A stretch of DNA of 64,000 nucleotides, taken from contig CM070638.1 of NCBI GenBank assembly GCA_036346255.1, positions 36,208,394 through 36,272,393 on the forward strand, given 5' to 3'. The position numbers and the translations under genes are program-made. Positions 35,641-47,993 of the stretch are shown in pieces; the first letter of the stretch is position 1; each line of letters starts with the position of its first letter. Below the pieces are notes generated by a model. That model was not told the DNA's origin. It saw nothing but the letters and a program-made list of their open reading frames with translations, and did not search any database. The DNA is from Ampelocalamus luodianensis. Its lineage: Eukaryota > Streptophyta > Magnoliopsida > Poales > Poaceae.

Positions 35641-37013
35641 TCAAAAGAACATAAGCCTCCATCGAGTCCACTAAGAGCGCACTGTCACCACATCAGACGA
35701 CTGCCGACTCTGCCGTCGGCATGGCATAGAAATCGCCGCACGCTGGTGCGGTAGGAACTCCGACACTCGAAAAGGGTGCGGAATCGCAGGAGGTGCTGAA
35801 GGCTTTGGAACAGAAACGGTCTTGAAAGGCACCGGTGGCAAAAATACTTCGCGCGCATCCTCCGTGATGCTGAAAATAGACCGAGGTGACCCAAGACCGG
35901 TAGGTGTGGTGCTAACATCCGAACCGACCCTCGCCAAGACGCCGCCGCTCGGTGCTAACGCCGGTTCGGTTCCCATTTGATAATACCGGGATTCGCCGAC
36001 AAACCAATGCCTTGTGGCCCTCCCCACCACAGTGGCGACAAGATCCGACCAAGAACACTGACGCCCGATGCTCATTGCCACACTTGAAACATTTCATACC
36101 CGCTCGGCTGGCGCAACCTAGCCCACTCACCGCCGACCGAAGTAAAAGATGATTGTGGCCTTGTGGTTCTGGACTTGAAGGAATTCTCACGCCCTTGAAC
36201 TTCTTGGAAACCGGCCGTAAATGACCCACTTCCTCCTCCAATATTCTTCTTACGCCGCCACTAGCCCCATCACGGACCATGGTACCTCCTGCACTGTAGA
36301 TCCTCCCAAGTCGCATCTCTAGCTCCATGCCCCCGGCTTGCTCTACCAGGAGCTAAAATCACGCAATTCAAGCGCTCCCAAAACCGACGGAATTCTGCCG
36401 AGCCCCTACGAAACCTCTTAGCCTTTTCGCCTCATCTCAGCCACACCGCAGACAAAGCGGATCAGATTGTTAAAACCCGCTTCATATTCGACACCGTCAT
36501 CTTACCTCGCTTGTAGCTCTGCAGTGAGACTTCCATCCTCTCCATAAATGATGCCGATAAAACCTCCTCCAAATCGCTCCACAAACAACTCCCATGTAAC
36601 AGGCCATGTGCGCAGATCCTAGTTGTCAAGACTCCTCCCACCGGATGTCCGCTGCCCTTAAGCCGAAATGCCACAAATCGTGCCCTCATCTCGCAGCGAC
36701 ATCCCCAAAGCACCAAAGTGCCTCTCCATGTGACGCAGCCGGTTGGCGCATCCACCGGAGTGCCCAATCCATCAAAGGTATCAAGCGCAGGAGTTCCACC
36801 GATGCAATCCCATAGTAATCGCCGCGGGTACCACCGCTGGGGCCACCAATGGGACATCAACCGAACAAGCGGAGGAGCTTGATCCCCGAGAGCTGCTGAA
36901 GCAACCTCTTCCTCGACTCGCAGACTTGCTTCACCAACAGTGCACGAACTGGCGGGGCATTGCACGCCTCGCCAAGACACCGCCGCCACGACCACGACCT
37001 CGCCTCTTGCCAT
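35641..37013 (-). pseudogene. gag: E gag, frameshifted
   Basis: A capsid-like part is spread over 36462..37013 (ALDTFDGLGTPVDA, ARFVAFRLKGS, SLQSYKRGKMTVSN). It is followed at 35912..36328 by two zinc knuckles: a damaged CFKCGNEH and a complete CRHCGGEGHKALVC that fits CX2CX4HX4C. The order and spacing match Ty3 gag. No continuous frame joins the two parts. Confidence 0.8.
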
Positions 37014-37188
37014 CTAAGAACACCACAACAAAACTAACCACAATGAGCAAAAGAATAACTAGAACAGAAATTCAAGAATAAACATACAATGACAATAGCG
37101 TAGTGCAATGCAAAAGAAAACCCAATCCCACCCCATCGTGCTTAGTGTGTCAAAATTAATTTTTTTTCGATGCCCGCGGACCTACACC

Positions 37189-37199
37189 GCTCGATACCA
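37189..37199 (-). other. Primer binding site of element E
   Basis: The minus strand reads TGGTATCGAGC, the same sequence as in element B, just inside the 5' LTR. Confidence 0.78.
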
Positions 37200-37203
37200 A
37201 TCA

Positions 37204-39517
37204 GAACACCCCACCCGCATGAGCCTAGAATGCTACAAGACTTACACTAACTAGAACAATCTATAAATTTTCGATGAGCTTCCTTTGTAATAACAACAAA
37301 ATCGTGGTAACAACAGATAACCATGGCATTTATTATCAATTCTATAATCCAAATCTTTCATGCAAATAAGATAACCATACGATTGTAAACAATTAACATC
37401 AGTCACATAACCAAGAGTAATCCAACCATCAACATCAAAAACATCCATATATAGTCACCACACAGTTATTTATTCTTAAGTGACGCTAATTAGCAATTGC
37501 ATAAATAGTGTGAGGTAGTGCGTGCTTTCCAAAGTCTACTCCTCCCATGCATGACGTTCTTGCTCGATGTACCTATAACAAGACAAAGCAAGGGTGAGCC
37601 AAACGACTCAAACAAGTATCAACAAGGTTGCATATTCATAAAGACATGACAGCATAAACAACTTTAATCAACTTCATTCATGGCATTTCAAATATTAGAA
37701 ATTTAATGATAATGCTATGCACTCTTTGTTCTTTATCTCATTACGCATTTTACCGGTAATGCGGGGTATTCATCCGTCGATGAGAACCCTTGCCTGTGCC
37801 CTTTGGCACAGGGACCAAGAGCCTATACATCACATGTATAGGGACCTTTGCCCGTCATCACAATGACGGGACCTCTGTATTCATTGCCCACATTCCATGA
37901 ATGTGGGGATTTCAAGCTGTCATTACATGACAGGGACCTCAACAATATACTCTTGATCACCACGTGACCAAGTCTCAATATGCTCAAACATGCATAAGTA
38001 CTACCACATCATACTTTCAATAACATAAATCAATATGTATCAGAGTATGTAAACAATAGCATCATGAAGGAACCTCGGGTAAAACTTGCAAACATCAACA
38101 CAACTAGAATCATCTCCACAATACAATCACATGGCAATGATGAACAACACACCATTCAATTATGACATGCAACCAATTCTACACCTAAACCCGAATACTT
38201 GCCTCAACCGCGCGAGAACGGCGGACGTGAAGTGGGTGCTGCCTTTGGGATCTCGCTGCCACCTGGACAAGAAAATAACCCCAAACTAAGACCAGCATAC
38301 TGGACCCAAAATCATACATTTCATTACAATCGAAATCGCTAACTTCTTATCACGTCTAGCTTTTTTTCTAATTTCTAGTGATCGGTCACTGCGGACAGCA
38401 GACTTCAAAAATTCATAACTTTCTTCTCAGGAGTACAAATAGGATGATCTTGGACTTTCTGAAAAGATAATTAAGTTGCCTAAATAAACCTAGTTGGGGT
38501 GACCCTCTTATTCGGCCATCTTCTACCCCTACCAATCCCTTTAGTCAGAGCAGCTCAACAGCATTAAGTTTCTGGACAGAAATAAAGAAAATAGCATAAC
38601 TTTCTCTAAGTTCATCCAAATTCAGTGATCTTTAGTTTTCCTGAAAGCTAAGAGAATTAGCTTCATTTTTCGTTATGGTGAGACCTCTGGAAACTCCTCT
38701 AACAGCAAGTTTAAATCAGGTTAAACCGACACTGTCAAAACTGATACCCACAGAAACATCATAGCACTAAAAATCATAACTTTGGCTACCGAAGTCCGAA
38801 TGACCTGATTCTTGTCGGCAATGAAAGATAACTACGATACCCACAACTTTCTAGGAGATGCCCAGACCCAAATCTGCCTCTAACCCAGACAAAACCGACA
38901 AACTTCGCTGCTGCAGAATACCGACGAACTGACATCCGAAAATAAGACAACTAGAAATTGACCTAAAGCGACGAACCACGGGTTACCCTTGCCGAAACGA
39001 GGAGAGCGCACAGCGGGATGAAGATCTCCACAATTCCGCTATGGATCCCTTCTCCTCCTCTTCTTCTCTTCTCTTCTTCCTCTCCTTCTTCCCCCTTCTC
39101 TTCTTTTCTCCTTTCCTTCTTTCTTGGCCGGTGCAGGGGATCCTTCTCCTCCTTGGCCAGCAACAATGGGGGTGATGTGGGGATGGGGAGGCGCAAGAGA
39201 GGGTGGAGGGAGGTGGAGAGGTGGGGAGGTGGGGAGGTGGGAGTGGCGGCCGAAAGGGGTGGGGAGAAGGGAGGGGGAATTCGGCTAGGGTTGGTGGGAG
39301 GGGAGCCCCCCTTGGCCGGCCACCCCAAATGGGCCTTGGCCCAGGCCCAAGTTGCCGCGAAAATGCGATTTTCTCCCTCTAAAACTGCAGCACTGACTCT
39401 CAACCAAAAAGTCCCTCCCGGCGTTCTGTTTGATCCTTCCCCGAATAATCGATCTCTCCCGAAACCAAAATTTAATCTTCCTCGATTCAAAACTTAACTC
39501 ACTTTCGGGGTATTACA
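37204..39517 (-). repeat. 5' LTR of element E
   Basis: It ends GGGGTATTACA then CCTAT. The start is damaged: GAACACCCC stands where the 3' LTR has TGTAACACCCC, so the left edge is placed by the spacing from the primer site. It carries the stem-loop array at 37793..37935. ORFs at 38963..39497 are low-complexity shadows. Confidence 0.9.
37793..37935. repeat. Array of five stem-loops with a GGGACC tag (5' LTR of E)
   Basis: Same order as in the 3' LTR. Here the first stem is complete (CCTGTGCC/GGCACAGG with loop CTTT) and is followed by GGACC. The fourth stem is followed by GGGGATTTC, so its tag is lost in this copy. Confidence 0.88.
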
Positions 39518-39783
39518 CCTATAGCCTCACGACGAGGGGAGGTCATGGGAGTATTGTCAACCTGGGGAGGTCGTGGAGGTACTGTTGTCAAAGGAGGTCC
39601 TTGGGGAAGTACTATGATCTGGGGAGGTCCTGGAATCACTGTAGGCAGGGGAGGTCCTGAAATCACTGTACCCAAGGGAGGTCTTTTGGGATACTGTGAT
39701 CTAAGGGAGGTCTTGGAATCACTGTACCTAGGGGAGGTCCTGGAAACACTGTTGGCCTGGGGAGGTCTTGTGAGTTTCAAGAC

Positions 39784-42700
39784 TGTAACATCCCAACTTT
39801 GGACTTGTGTTTCAAATGTAAGAAAATGAGTAGAAATTAAAACTTTTTCTTACATCATGTATTTCCTGTATGCTTTGGACAATTCTTGTACAAGAGGTTA
39901 TGGAAATACAAGGTCACAAGTCTTTTGATCAAAACCTTGTCTTCCAAAAACATCCATCTCAAATATTGTAGTCATCCTTGGGAAATATTTTTCCTAAGTT
40001 CCTGTGATGGTATGTGGCCCTTCTGAAAAGTTTCACAATTTTTAGGAATTGTTTGAATATTTTTAGAGGGCAGTCAAACCTATTTGAATCTCAGTCAAAC
40101 CCTATTCCAGAACCTTGCAGAAATTTTTGGAGGATTTTTCACTTCATAAAAATATCTAAAAATTTTACACAAGGTTAATGTCTGGGTTAGCAAGCTCCAG
40201 TAAAAATTTCATAATTTTTGGAGTTACTTTGCTATCTCAAATAAATCCTCAAAGTCCCAAGTTCAGTTTAAAAACTCAAAACCTAGCTCCACTGTTCCTT
40301 GGGTTCGAGTCAGACTCGGGCTCGAGCCTCTTGACTCGGTCCAGTCAACTAACTGCACCAAGCCTCCCGTTATCAGCGTGCGCCCAATTTCAACCGTTGG
40401 ATCTTCATCGCACGGCCCACGTTCGTGTAAGCATTCGGACCGTGCGGTTGCTCTATTCAATTTGAATCGTTGGATCTTGATCCAACCGTCCAGATTCTCT
40501 GGAGCAATCGGATCCTCCGGAGCACTCGTTTAATCGTGGCCGTTCATTTCTAATCCGAGGGCTCGCACTCTCCTCTTTTGTTTTAAACTTCAGAGACGTG
40601 GTGCGCCCTCGACTATCCGATTGAAATCTAACGGCTCGCAGTCGCCCGCGCCTTTTCCCTGGTCATCTTCAACCTCCCGCCGTGCAAAAACAGTGTAGGG
40701 CATGGGAATGTCATTTCATGCTCCCTACAGCCGCCCTTGTCGACATTAAGAGTCGTGGGAGGCACTTTCGGCCATACTTTGCCCTAGTGCACCATCTACC
40801 TCCCTATCTTTGTCGGCCATACCTTGTACTTTGAGCTTTGCCTCCCGAAAAGCTCTTTTGGCAAAACCCTAGTGTCTCCAAGCCTTATAAGCACCCAACA
40901 CACCTCCTGGTATCCCTTTACACTACCCTTAAGCTCCATTTTCAATTGTGGAGCTTAACACCTCAAAAATCACAAGTCACCATTGTTGACCCGTGGAGCT
41001 CCATTGGTGTTCTTGGTGTTCTAGTGGTTCTCCTTCACGATTCTGTACACCATTTCTACCCCCTCACCATTTTGAACATTTCCCCTTACTCAATTTTGGA
41101 TTTGATTCACAGGAATTGTCCAATTTGGGGTTTGTTCAAATTCAGCCGATTTTGGTCATCTTCTTCCTCAGCTCCGGTGAGTGCTCCATTTTCAAATTAT
41201 TTGCTCATGTAGCTTCTGTAAACCATAATGAAGCTATATTGATGCTTTGGTACCACTCATTTTGCTCAGGGAACAAGTTTGTAATACTCCGGATTAAACT
41301 TTGAGAAAGAAAATTGATCTTTAGGGAGAGGAAACAATTGGATTAGTGAATTGTCTCTGGAAAGGAGGGGTTTTCTGCTATTTTCGGCCAACCTGGGCCT
41401 GGGCTAGAGGCCCATTTGGACCCCTAGTGGCCGGCCAAGGGGGACACCACCCTTTCTCCCCTTTGCCAAACCCTAGCCCTCCCCTCTTTTGGCGCCCCTC
41501 CCCTTGGCCGCCCCTTTGGCCTCCCCTTCCCTGCGCGCCTGCCTCCTCCTCCCTGGTGTTCTCACGTGGTGCTGCCCCTCAAGACGTCTTCCCCGCTGCG
41601 GTGTTGGTCTCCCTCCATTGCCGGTCTTCGCAAGGATCGGGGACGACGATCATGGGCTGTGGAACAAGAAGAGGAAATCACCACCAACTTCTTCTTCGAG
41701 GCTCGCTCAGCATCATCTCCCACGTCGTCAAGGGTAACGATGTGTTCTTGGGATTTCTAGAAGTCATTCGTTAAGTGAGCGAGTAGTTTTGTTAAATTCC
41801 AGTCTGTCCGCGTTTCGTTCAGTTCTGTCCAGTATGTTGGAGGGGTTGTTTCGGTTGTTTTTAGGCAGAATCTGAAGGTTTGGTCTCCTAGAGATATCTA
41901 GGCCTCGTTCTTAAGTTTCAGTGTCCACCAAGTTTACTTGATTCCGAGGTCTGAGTCAAAAGTTATGGACGTTTTAGTACCTGCTGCCAGAAACCTGACG
42001 AGATTAAACTGTCTGGTTATTTCCTAAATTATGAAAGGGGAATTGGTTGAAACTGAAAGTTCACCCAACTAGGTTATTGTAGAGGATTCGATGACCTTTT
42101 CAGATTGGTAAAGAACGTTCCATTTGGAGCTACCTAATAAAAGTTATGATCTTTTTAATTTTGCTGTTCGTTCTGTGGACAGATTCTGTACCGAAAGTTC
42201 AAACAATTATTAACCTATTAAATTGGCATAATTGGTTTATCACGTCAACTAGAGTATTGTAGATTAGTCAGTTAAGAAGCTACAGAAATTGGGTTTACCA
42301 CTTTTTGACTTCCTGACACTGAGATACGTTAATTGTCGTGTTGCTGTCCAAGGACAGTTTTATAGCTGAAAACATTGATTTCAGTTTAAGCTTTGTATTA
42401 ATGACTAGAGTCATCAGGGAAGCAGTGTATAATGTTGATTAGTAGAAATGGGTATTTTGGTGTTCTTATTGAATTTATTTCATTGGTTAGGCGGCGGAGC
42501 TTGAGTTTAGGAACGCCATCGCCGCCAAACTAACGCGTCTCAACGCGAAGGCAAGTGCTTTGTTAATCTAAATGTTTGTGCATTGTGGTTATTGATATGA
42601 GCGTCTTGTGATAACTTTTGTGTAGTATGAAGTGAAATATCCATGTTTTGTCTCTTGTGTTGAATTCATGAATAGAAATGATGATATTGTTTTATTCAAT

Positions 42701-45700
42701 AAGTTGTTTCATGCATTCATTATCATTTGCCGTCCACGGAGTGGATGAGGAGACCATCAATTCAGGATGGTTGAGTAAGACCCATTAATTCCAAGATGGG
42801 CAATGTTGGACACCGTATGAAACGTTCTTCATACGGAAGTGGATCCCGCATTTTTGTTAAGATGCGGGCTTGAGTGAACACCGACGGGTGTTCACCGACT
42901 ATCCGATATATGTGTGTGTGCGATCCATTCCTTGATTTTAAGCATTCATTTCATGTCTTCATAAGTACTCATTTGTGTTATGATCCATGATGATGCCGAG
43001 TAGGTCTTATTCTTATTGATAAATGTTTCTTTAATCATTGTGCTTGCTGAGTCATGGACTCACCCTTGCTTTATTTATCTATTTCTAGGTGATCGTTGAT
43101 GAGGTTCTCTTGGGAGGGAGTAGACATGCACTACTCGAATAATGCACTTCACCTTAGTTCCATTGCAAGAATGATTAAAGACTCTATTATGTTAACTTTC
43201 AGATTGTAATAAATAAATCTAGTCATGGATGGTATTTGTTTTTTATGATCTTTGAGGATTGATTGATGTTGTTGAGACAATTCATGCTGTATGGTTTATG
43301 TTAAGTTGGTAGTAGCATCTTGGCTTCTGAATAGCCAAGGTGTTATCTTAATTGATTAATTAGGATTTATGAATAAGTCTTATAATTGATTTTATTTTTG
43401 TTTTATGAATTCATGTGAAGAACCTCCGGTATCTTCGTATACCAAAGAGGTTCTGTCGAAATTTTGTGGTTTAGCTTAGGATAGTAGCATTCCAGGCTCG
43501 TGCTGAGTTGGGGTGTTACAAAGTTTCCACCTTTCTTCTTCAAGTCCGGCAAGCCTCCACCGTGGATAAGCTACTCCGGCCATCTTTGAAGCTTCTCTCC
43601 TTTAAGGTAGCTTCTTATTAGTCCCTAGAGGCCTTGGCACACGCTTCTTTGGACTACAGCGGAGCAGTTTGCTATTTTCAAGTTTGCAGTAAAAGGCTCC
43701 CTTTTCATTTTCCGGCTAGCCGGCGTTCTGGTCCCTCACCGCCGGCGAGGTTGCCACCATTAGGTTCGTAGGGCTATTGCGGTTCCATTCTAGTACTTGG
43801 CTGGCGCCGCCGCGTCCGGAGTCGCCGGCGACAAGCCGTTGAGTGTGCTCGGAACTTTGCCGGCGTAATCGCCTATTTTCGTCATTTAATTAGGACATAG
43901 TAATACCCAATCATTGTTAATCATTTGGAGTATTAATGATGTCTTAAGCCGTGTCCATTAAGTCTCTGGCAAGTGGGCCCGACTCTTTAAATCACCCGCT
44001 GGCACAATTCTGTGCTGTTTCGACATCATTAAAGTATAATCATCAGTTAATTAAGTGTCGGCAATTGATTGCGGTCGAGAATCACCCCTAGGTCACTGCC
44101 ATGTGGGCCCCGTGCACTGTGCACGTGTGTTAAACACCCCGCGTGCGCAACTTGAAGTCACTGACATGCGGCCCCGCGTGTCAGCACCTCTTTTGAACTC
44201 CGCTCATCAGCCACCGTTGATCTTGCGATCACCGGCCCAGATCTTGTAGGCATTCGGACCATCCGGTTGCCAAATCATTCTGGACCATCCATCGCTCGAT
44301 CTGCGGCTGCGATTGTGAGTGCATTCGGACCTTCCGATGGGAGGAGCGTTCTGAGCCGTTCATCTCAAGATCTGCGGCTGTGGACGGCCGAGGCAACCGC
44401 CTCGTCCGAATGCATGCACCTTCGTGAGCCGTTGGATTTAGATCCAACGGTGGGATCCTTTTAGGGTTCGCGCGCGTGCGCTGTTTCCGTCGCGCGTGGG
44501 CCGTAGGATTTTAGATCGAAGGCCCATATTCTTCCACGTCGTATATCTCTATTAAGTTTGTTTATATTTCGGTAAAGCGTTTATTTATCAACTAAAAATT
44601 GTATTTAAACTTTAAAAACCCATGACTAATTCCCGTTAACCCATTTTTAGGCATTTCCAACTGCAAATAAATTGCTGGTTATCTAAAATTTAATATAAAA
44701 ATGCATTTAGACTTATTTCAGTAGCAGAAAACCATGTAACTCAAATAACTAGATTCCTGTCATTTTGAATATCCCAGAAATAGGATTAAAACTTGTAAAA
44801 TACATATCTTTTTCTGTATAATCCCAATTTGTGCAAAATCAATTTTGTTAATTCCCTCTGTTAATATACTTTAACATGGAATAGGTTTTAATCATAGTTA
44901 CATTTCTGTAAAATGCCATGCACTAAATTTACAACTTAGAAAAATCATAACTAAATCATTATAACTCTAAAATTAGTAAACTCAACTTTGCTGTCCTTAG
45001 AATGTCATAATCTACCTGCTGTAAAAATTTCAGGCCTTAGATCATTCTAGAAAATTTTGCCATGAACAGTGCTAATAATTAATTCAGATTTAATAGGCTG
45101 AGAGAGTGCATTTTAGCCATATCTTTTGCATACTAAATCCAAATTGCATGATTCTTGTTCCTAAAATTGTCTAAAGTCACCCCCTAGCCACTGTATAAAT
45201 TTCATTAGATTTGGATGCCTTTTTCTGTTGGAGTTTATTTGGTGTTCTTCGTTCTTATTGGTTTTATCGCCTTTTGCGTTAGGTTCCGAAGATAATATTG
45301 ATATCAATTCTGAGCCTCAATCATCAGATCCTGCACCACAGCAAGGCAAGCAGATGTAGCATCATTTGATCATGTTGTTCCTACTATTTTCAAATTCTAA
45401 TATATTGTTTGCAAATTCTATGTATGCATTGCTATGTTGTTTTAACTATTGTCGATAGTTGGCCTAGTAGATGCATTATCAATAGGCAAATGCTTATCCT
45501 CTACTACTGAGCCTAGGTTATCTTGCTGTGATTTTGGATTCGTTGGATGAATCCTTGTCACTTAGTAGTTTACGAGTTGTTGCTTAGCCATGCTTAGCTA
45601 TCGGTAGAAATGGGCGGTTATCGACTCGTCGATAACCTTGATCACACAAACTTGATATGATTACTATATTTCAGCCTTGTGTTATGTTCAAATTGTAAAA

Positions 45701-46965
45701 CTAAAACTGAAAATGAAAATAATTTGGACTTGGGCACAATGGTAAGATGTTGTGATCTTTTGGGTGTAATTGGAATGGTGCCCGGGTCGATTAAGGACCG
45801 AACGTCTTGTGAGTATTTGTTATCCAGGCAATTTGAGCGTGCTAACCACACTAGAGGGAAATGTGACCTCTCTTAACTTAGTACTTTGGCGTGTATTGGC
45901 TACGAGTCGCAGGTGGGCGTGTGTGTGTTGTGTTGTGGTAAAACGAGGTGGTTGTGTGATGGGAGCATTGTAGTTGTCCAAAGAGCTTTACCCCGAGGGG
46001 TAGTTGTCTTTTCGGCTTTACAATGTAAGCGTATGTGTTTCTATCCATATGAGCGGCTCGTAGTTGATATACAATATTGGAAATGTCTCGTAGGACTTAG
46101 CCGTGCTGGCATACCTTCGAAAGTGTGCTTAATCATGTGGCTTAAAGGCGGTCTGAAGTGTGGGTACATTGGTACACCCCTGCAGGGATTAAAACTATTC
46201 GAATAGCCTCGTCCTAGGTTATGGACACGCTTGGGTAAGCGTTTCAAGAGTTAGACTACAACATTTTAATTAAAACTTGATGGGTGGTATGAATCAGGGA
46301 TTCATGCTATTTGTGGTGACTATTGGGATAGTCACTTCTAGGTGGTTACTTACAATTACTTGTTACTCGATGATTATTTCAAATGCTTACAAACTGAATT
46401 GTTAAAATTGCCTTCAATCTATTATATATTGCAAATGAAAATTGCCTTATGCGTCCAAACAACCATATAACTATTTCCTTTGATACAACTTTCATGTAGC
46501 TATGTATAGGCTTGTTACTCGTAAGTCTTGCGAGTACTTTATTGTACTCACCTGCATTGCTTGTTGTGTGCAGAGGAAGAAAGTGAGCCCCAAGGGCCTT
46601 ACTTTTGTGAAATGTACGACTTTTGGGACGATTAGCTTGGCGGTCCGGTCGGTTGCCCTGTGGTGTTATGAGGCTAACCGGTCGTCTTTTGGTTTAAGCC
46701 ATCTTATGGCGTCTTTTGCTTCCGCTGTTACTTATATTTATATCTTTTGGCCAGTTTGGCTGTTCTGTAATAACTCCTGCTATGTATGTCTTTTGGTAGA
46801 CTTGTTATATTATCTTGTATGGAAATGATGCATGCTTTGGTATGATGTATGTGTGCTGCAATTTCTGGGAAGCACATGTCCATCGAGACACGGTGTGTTT
46901 GGTTTGTGATGCTAGAGCCAAAGGAAGGTTAAGTATTACAAACTAAATAAACCGGGGGTCTCACA
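39784..46965 (+). mobile_element. Solo LTR H, A-family, interrupted by solo LTR I
   Basis: It starts TGTAACATCCCAA and ends GGGGGTCTCACA, flanked by AAGAC at 39779..39783 and 46966..46970. Without I it is about 4.9 kb. Its ends are the reverse complement of those of LTR A (CTCACA end, TGTAACATCCCAA start), so it is a relative of A inserted in the opposite orientation. A possible TATA (CTTATAAGC near 40885) lies about 1.1 kb in. Nothing coding is recognised; ORFs at 41346..41774 belong to LTR I. Confidence 0.88.
41280..43520 (+). mobile_element. Solo LTR I, E-family
   Basis: This 2241-bp LTR starts TGTAATACTCCGG and ends GAGTTGGGGTGTTACA, with perfect flanking AAGTT at 41275..41279 and 43521..43525. 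Its last 35 bases are the reverse complement of the start of the LTRs of E apart from a few changes. It has the family purine/pyrimidine block, the AAAGTTATG phrases and the stem-loop block at 42727..42910. It is the innermost insertion of the stack. Confidence 0.92.
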
Positions 46966-47624
46966 AAGACCAGGGGAGGTCGTGGGAGTGCTACGTCTTG
47001 AGGGTGGTCTTTGTAAAATGGGAGGTCGCGACTAAGAGGATAGTCTTTGTGAAATGGGAGGTCATGACCCAGAGGGGAGGTCATGACTCAAAGGGTGGTC
47101 TTTGTAAAATGGGGGTCGCGACTAAGAGGGTGGTCTTTGTAAAATAGGGGGCCATGTCCCAAAGGGTGGTATTTGCAAAAAGACCAAAGAGGTGATATTG
47201 AGGAGGAGATCCTGGAATCAAGGAGGTAAGGTGCGACGAGGCAGAGCCGTTCGATTTTGATTGGGCAGTTCAAAATGAGATGAACGCTCGGCCCATCCGA
47301 GCCTCCTGTCTCAATCGGGCTGTCTAGTTTTGATCGGATGATCCTAAATGAGGTGAATGTTTGGACCGTACAAACCTCATATCTCAATCGGGTCGTCCGT
47401 CTGATCAAACGGTCCGAAGGAGGGGAGGGCGCGGCTAGATGGGTGGTCTTTGTAGATTGGGAGGTCGTGGCCAACGAGAGTGGTCTTTGCAAAAGAGGAG
47501 GTTGGGGGAGTGTTATCTGGGTGTGGTCGAAAGAAGCGAAGGTTTCGACGTGACCGAACGAGCCAGTGAAAAAGCCAGGGAAGAACTAGAGAAAGAAAGT
47601 ATGAGATTTGACTAAAGGGACAAT

Positions 47625-47627
<3 letters not shown>

Positions 47628-47660
<33 letters not shown>
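47628..47660. repeat. (GA)n microsatellite
   Basis: About 33 bases of uninterrupted GA in the U3-side part of solo LTR C. Confidence 0.95.
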
Positions 47661-47663
<3 letters not shown>

Positions 47664-47983
47664 GGTAGCTTGAATTAGAAGGAGCATCTCGGGCCACCAT
47701 GAACATATTGATATGCGGTTGTGATGACAAGCTAGTCGGGCTGATCTGGCGATCAGGACAAGAACCGCAGAGGAAGCTCTCTCACTGCACGTGTCGAGGT
47801 CCGGGAAGGAGATAAGTCTTCGCCTTGAGGCGCTCCTAGGCGACAACGGCCAAGACAAAGATGTGAAGACACTCGATCAAAACGAGTGCTCGAGCTAACC
47901 TGGAGCTCCAGCTCACTTTGGGGAAGGGAGGTGGGAATTGGTGCTTGGAATGGTGGAAAAGGCGATGAGGGGGCTTGGGGCTG

Positions 47984-47993
47984 CTATATATAG
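47984..47993 (-). promoter_or_regulatory. Probable TATA box of LTR C
   Basis: The minus strand reads TCTATATATAG about 400 bases inside the LTR start (element orientation), with GC-rich sequence downstream. Inferred from motif and position only. Confidence 0.5.

Larger units (their letters stand above)
30029..39517 (-). mobile_element. Element E, full-length but degraded Ty3/gypsy retrotransposon
   Basis: This 9.5-kb element has LTRs 30029..32328 and about 37204..39517, flanked by CCTAT at 30024..30028 and 39518..39522. In element order it has 5' LTR, primer site, gag, protease, reverse transcriptase, RNase H, integrase, polypurine tract and 3' LTR. All domains are recognisable but no frame runs longer than about 180 codons. 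The two LTRs look very alike, which would normally mean a young insertion. It inserted into the GGAGGTC repeat block of LTR C. Confidence 0.92.

Noticed and set aside
36606..37081. Plus-strand ORFs in the gag region of E
   Set aside because: They are antisense shadows of the gag fragments, which carry recognisable capsid and zinc-knuckle motifs on the minus strand.
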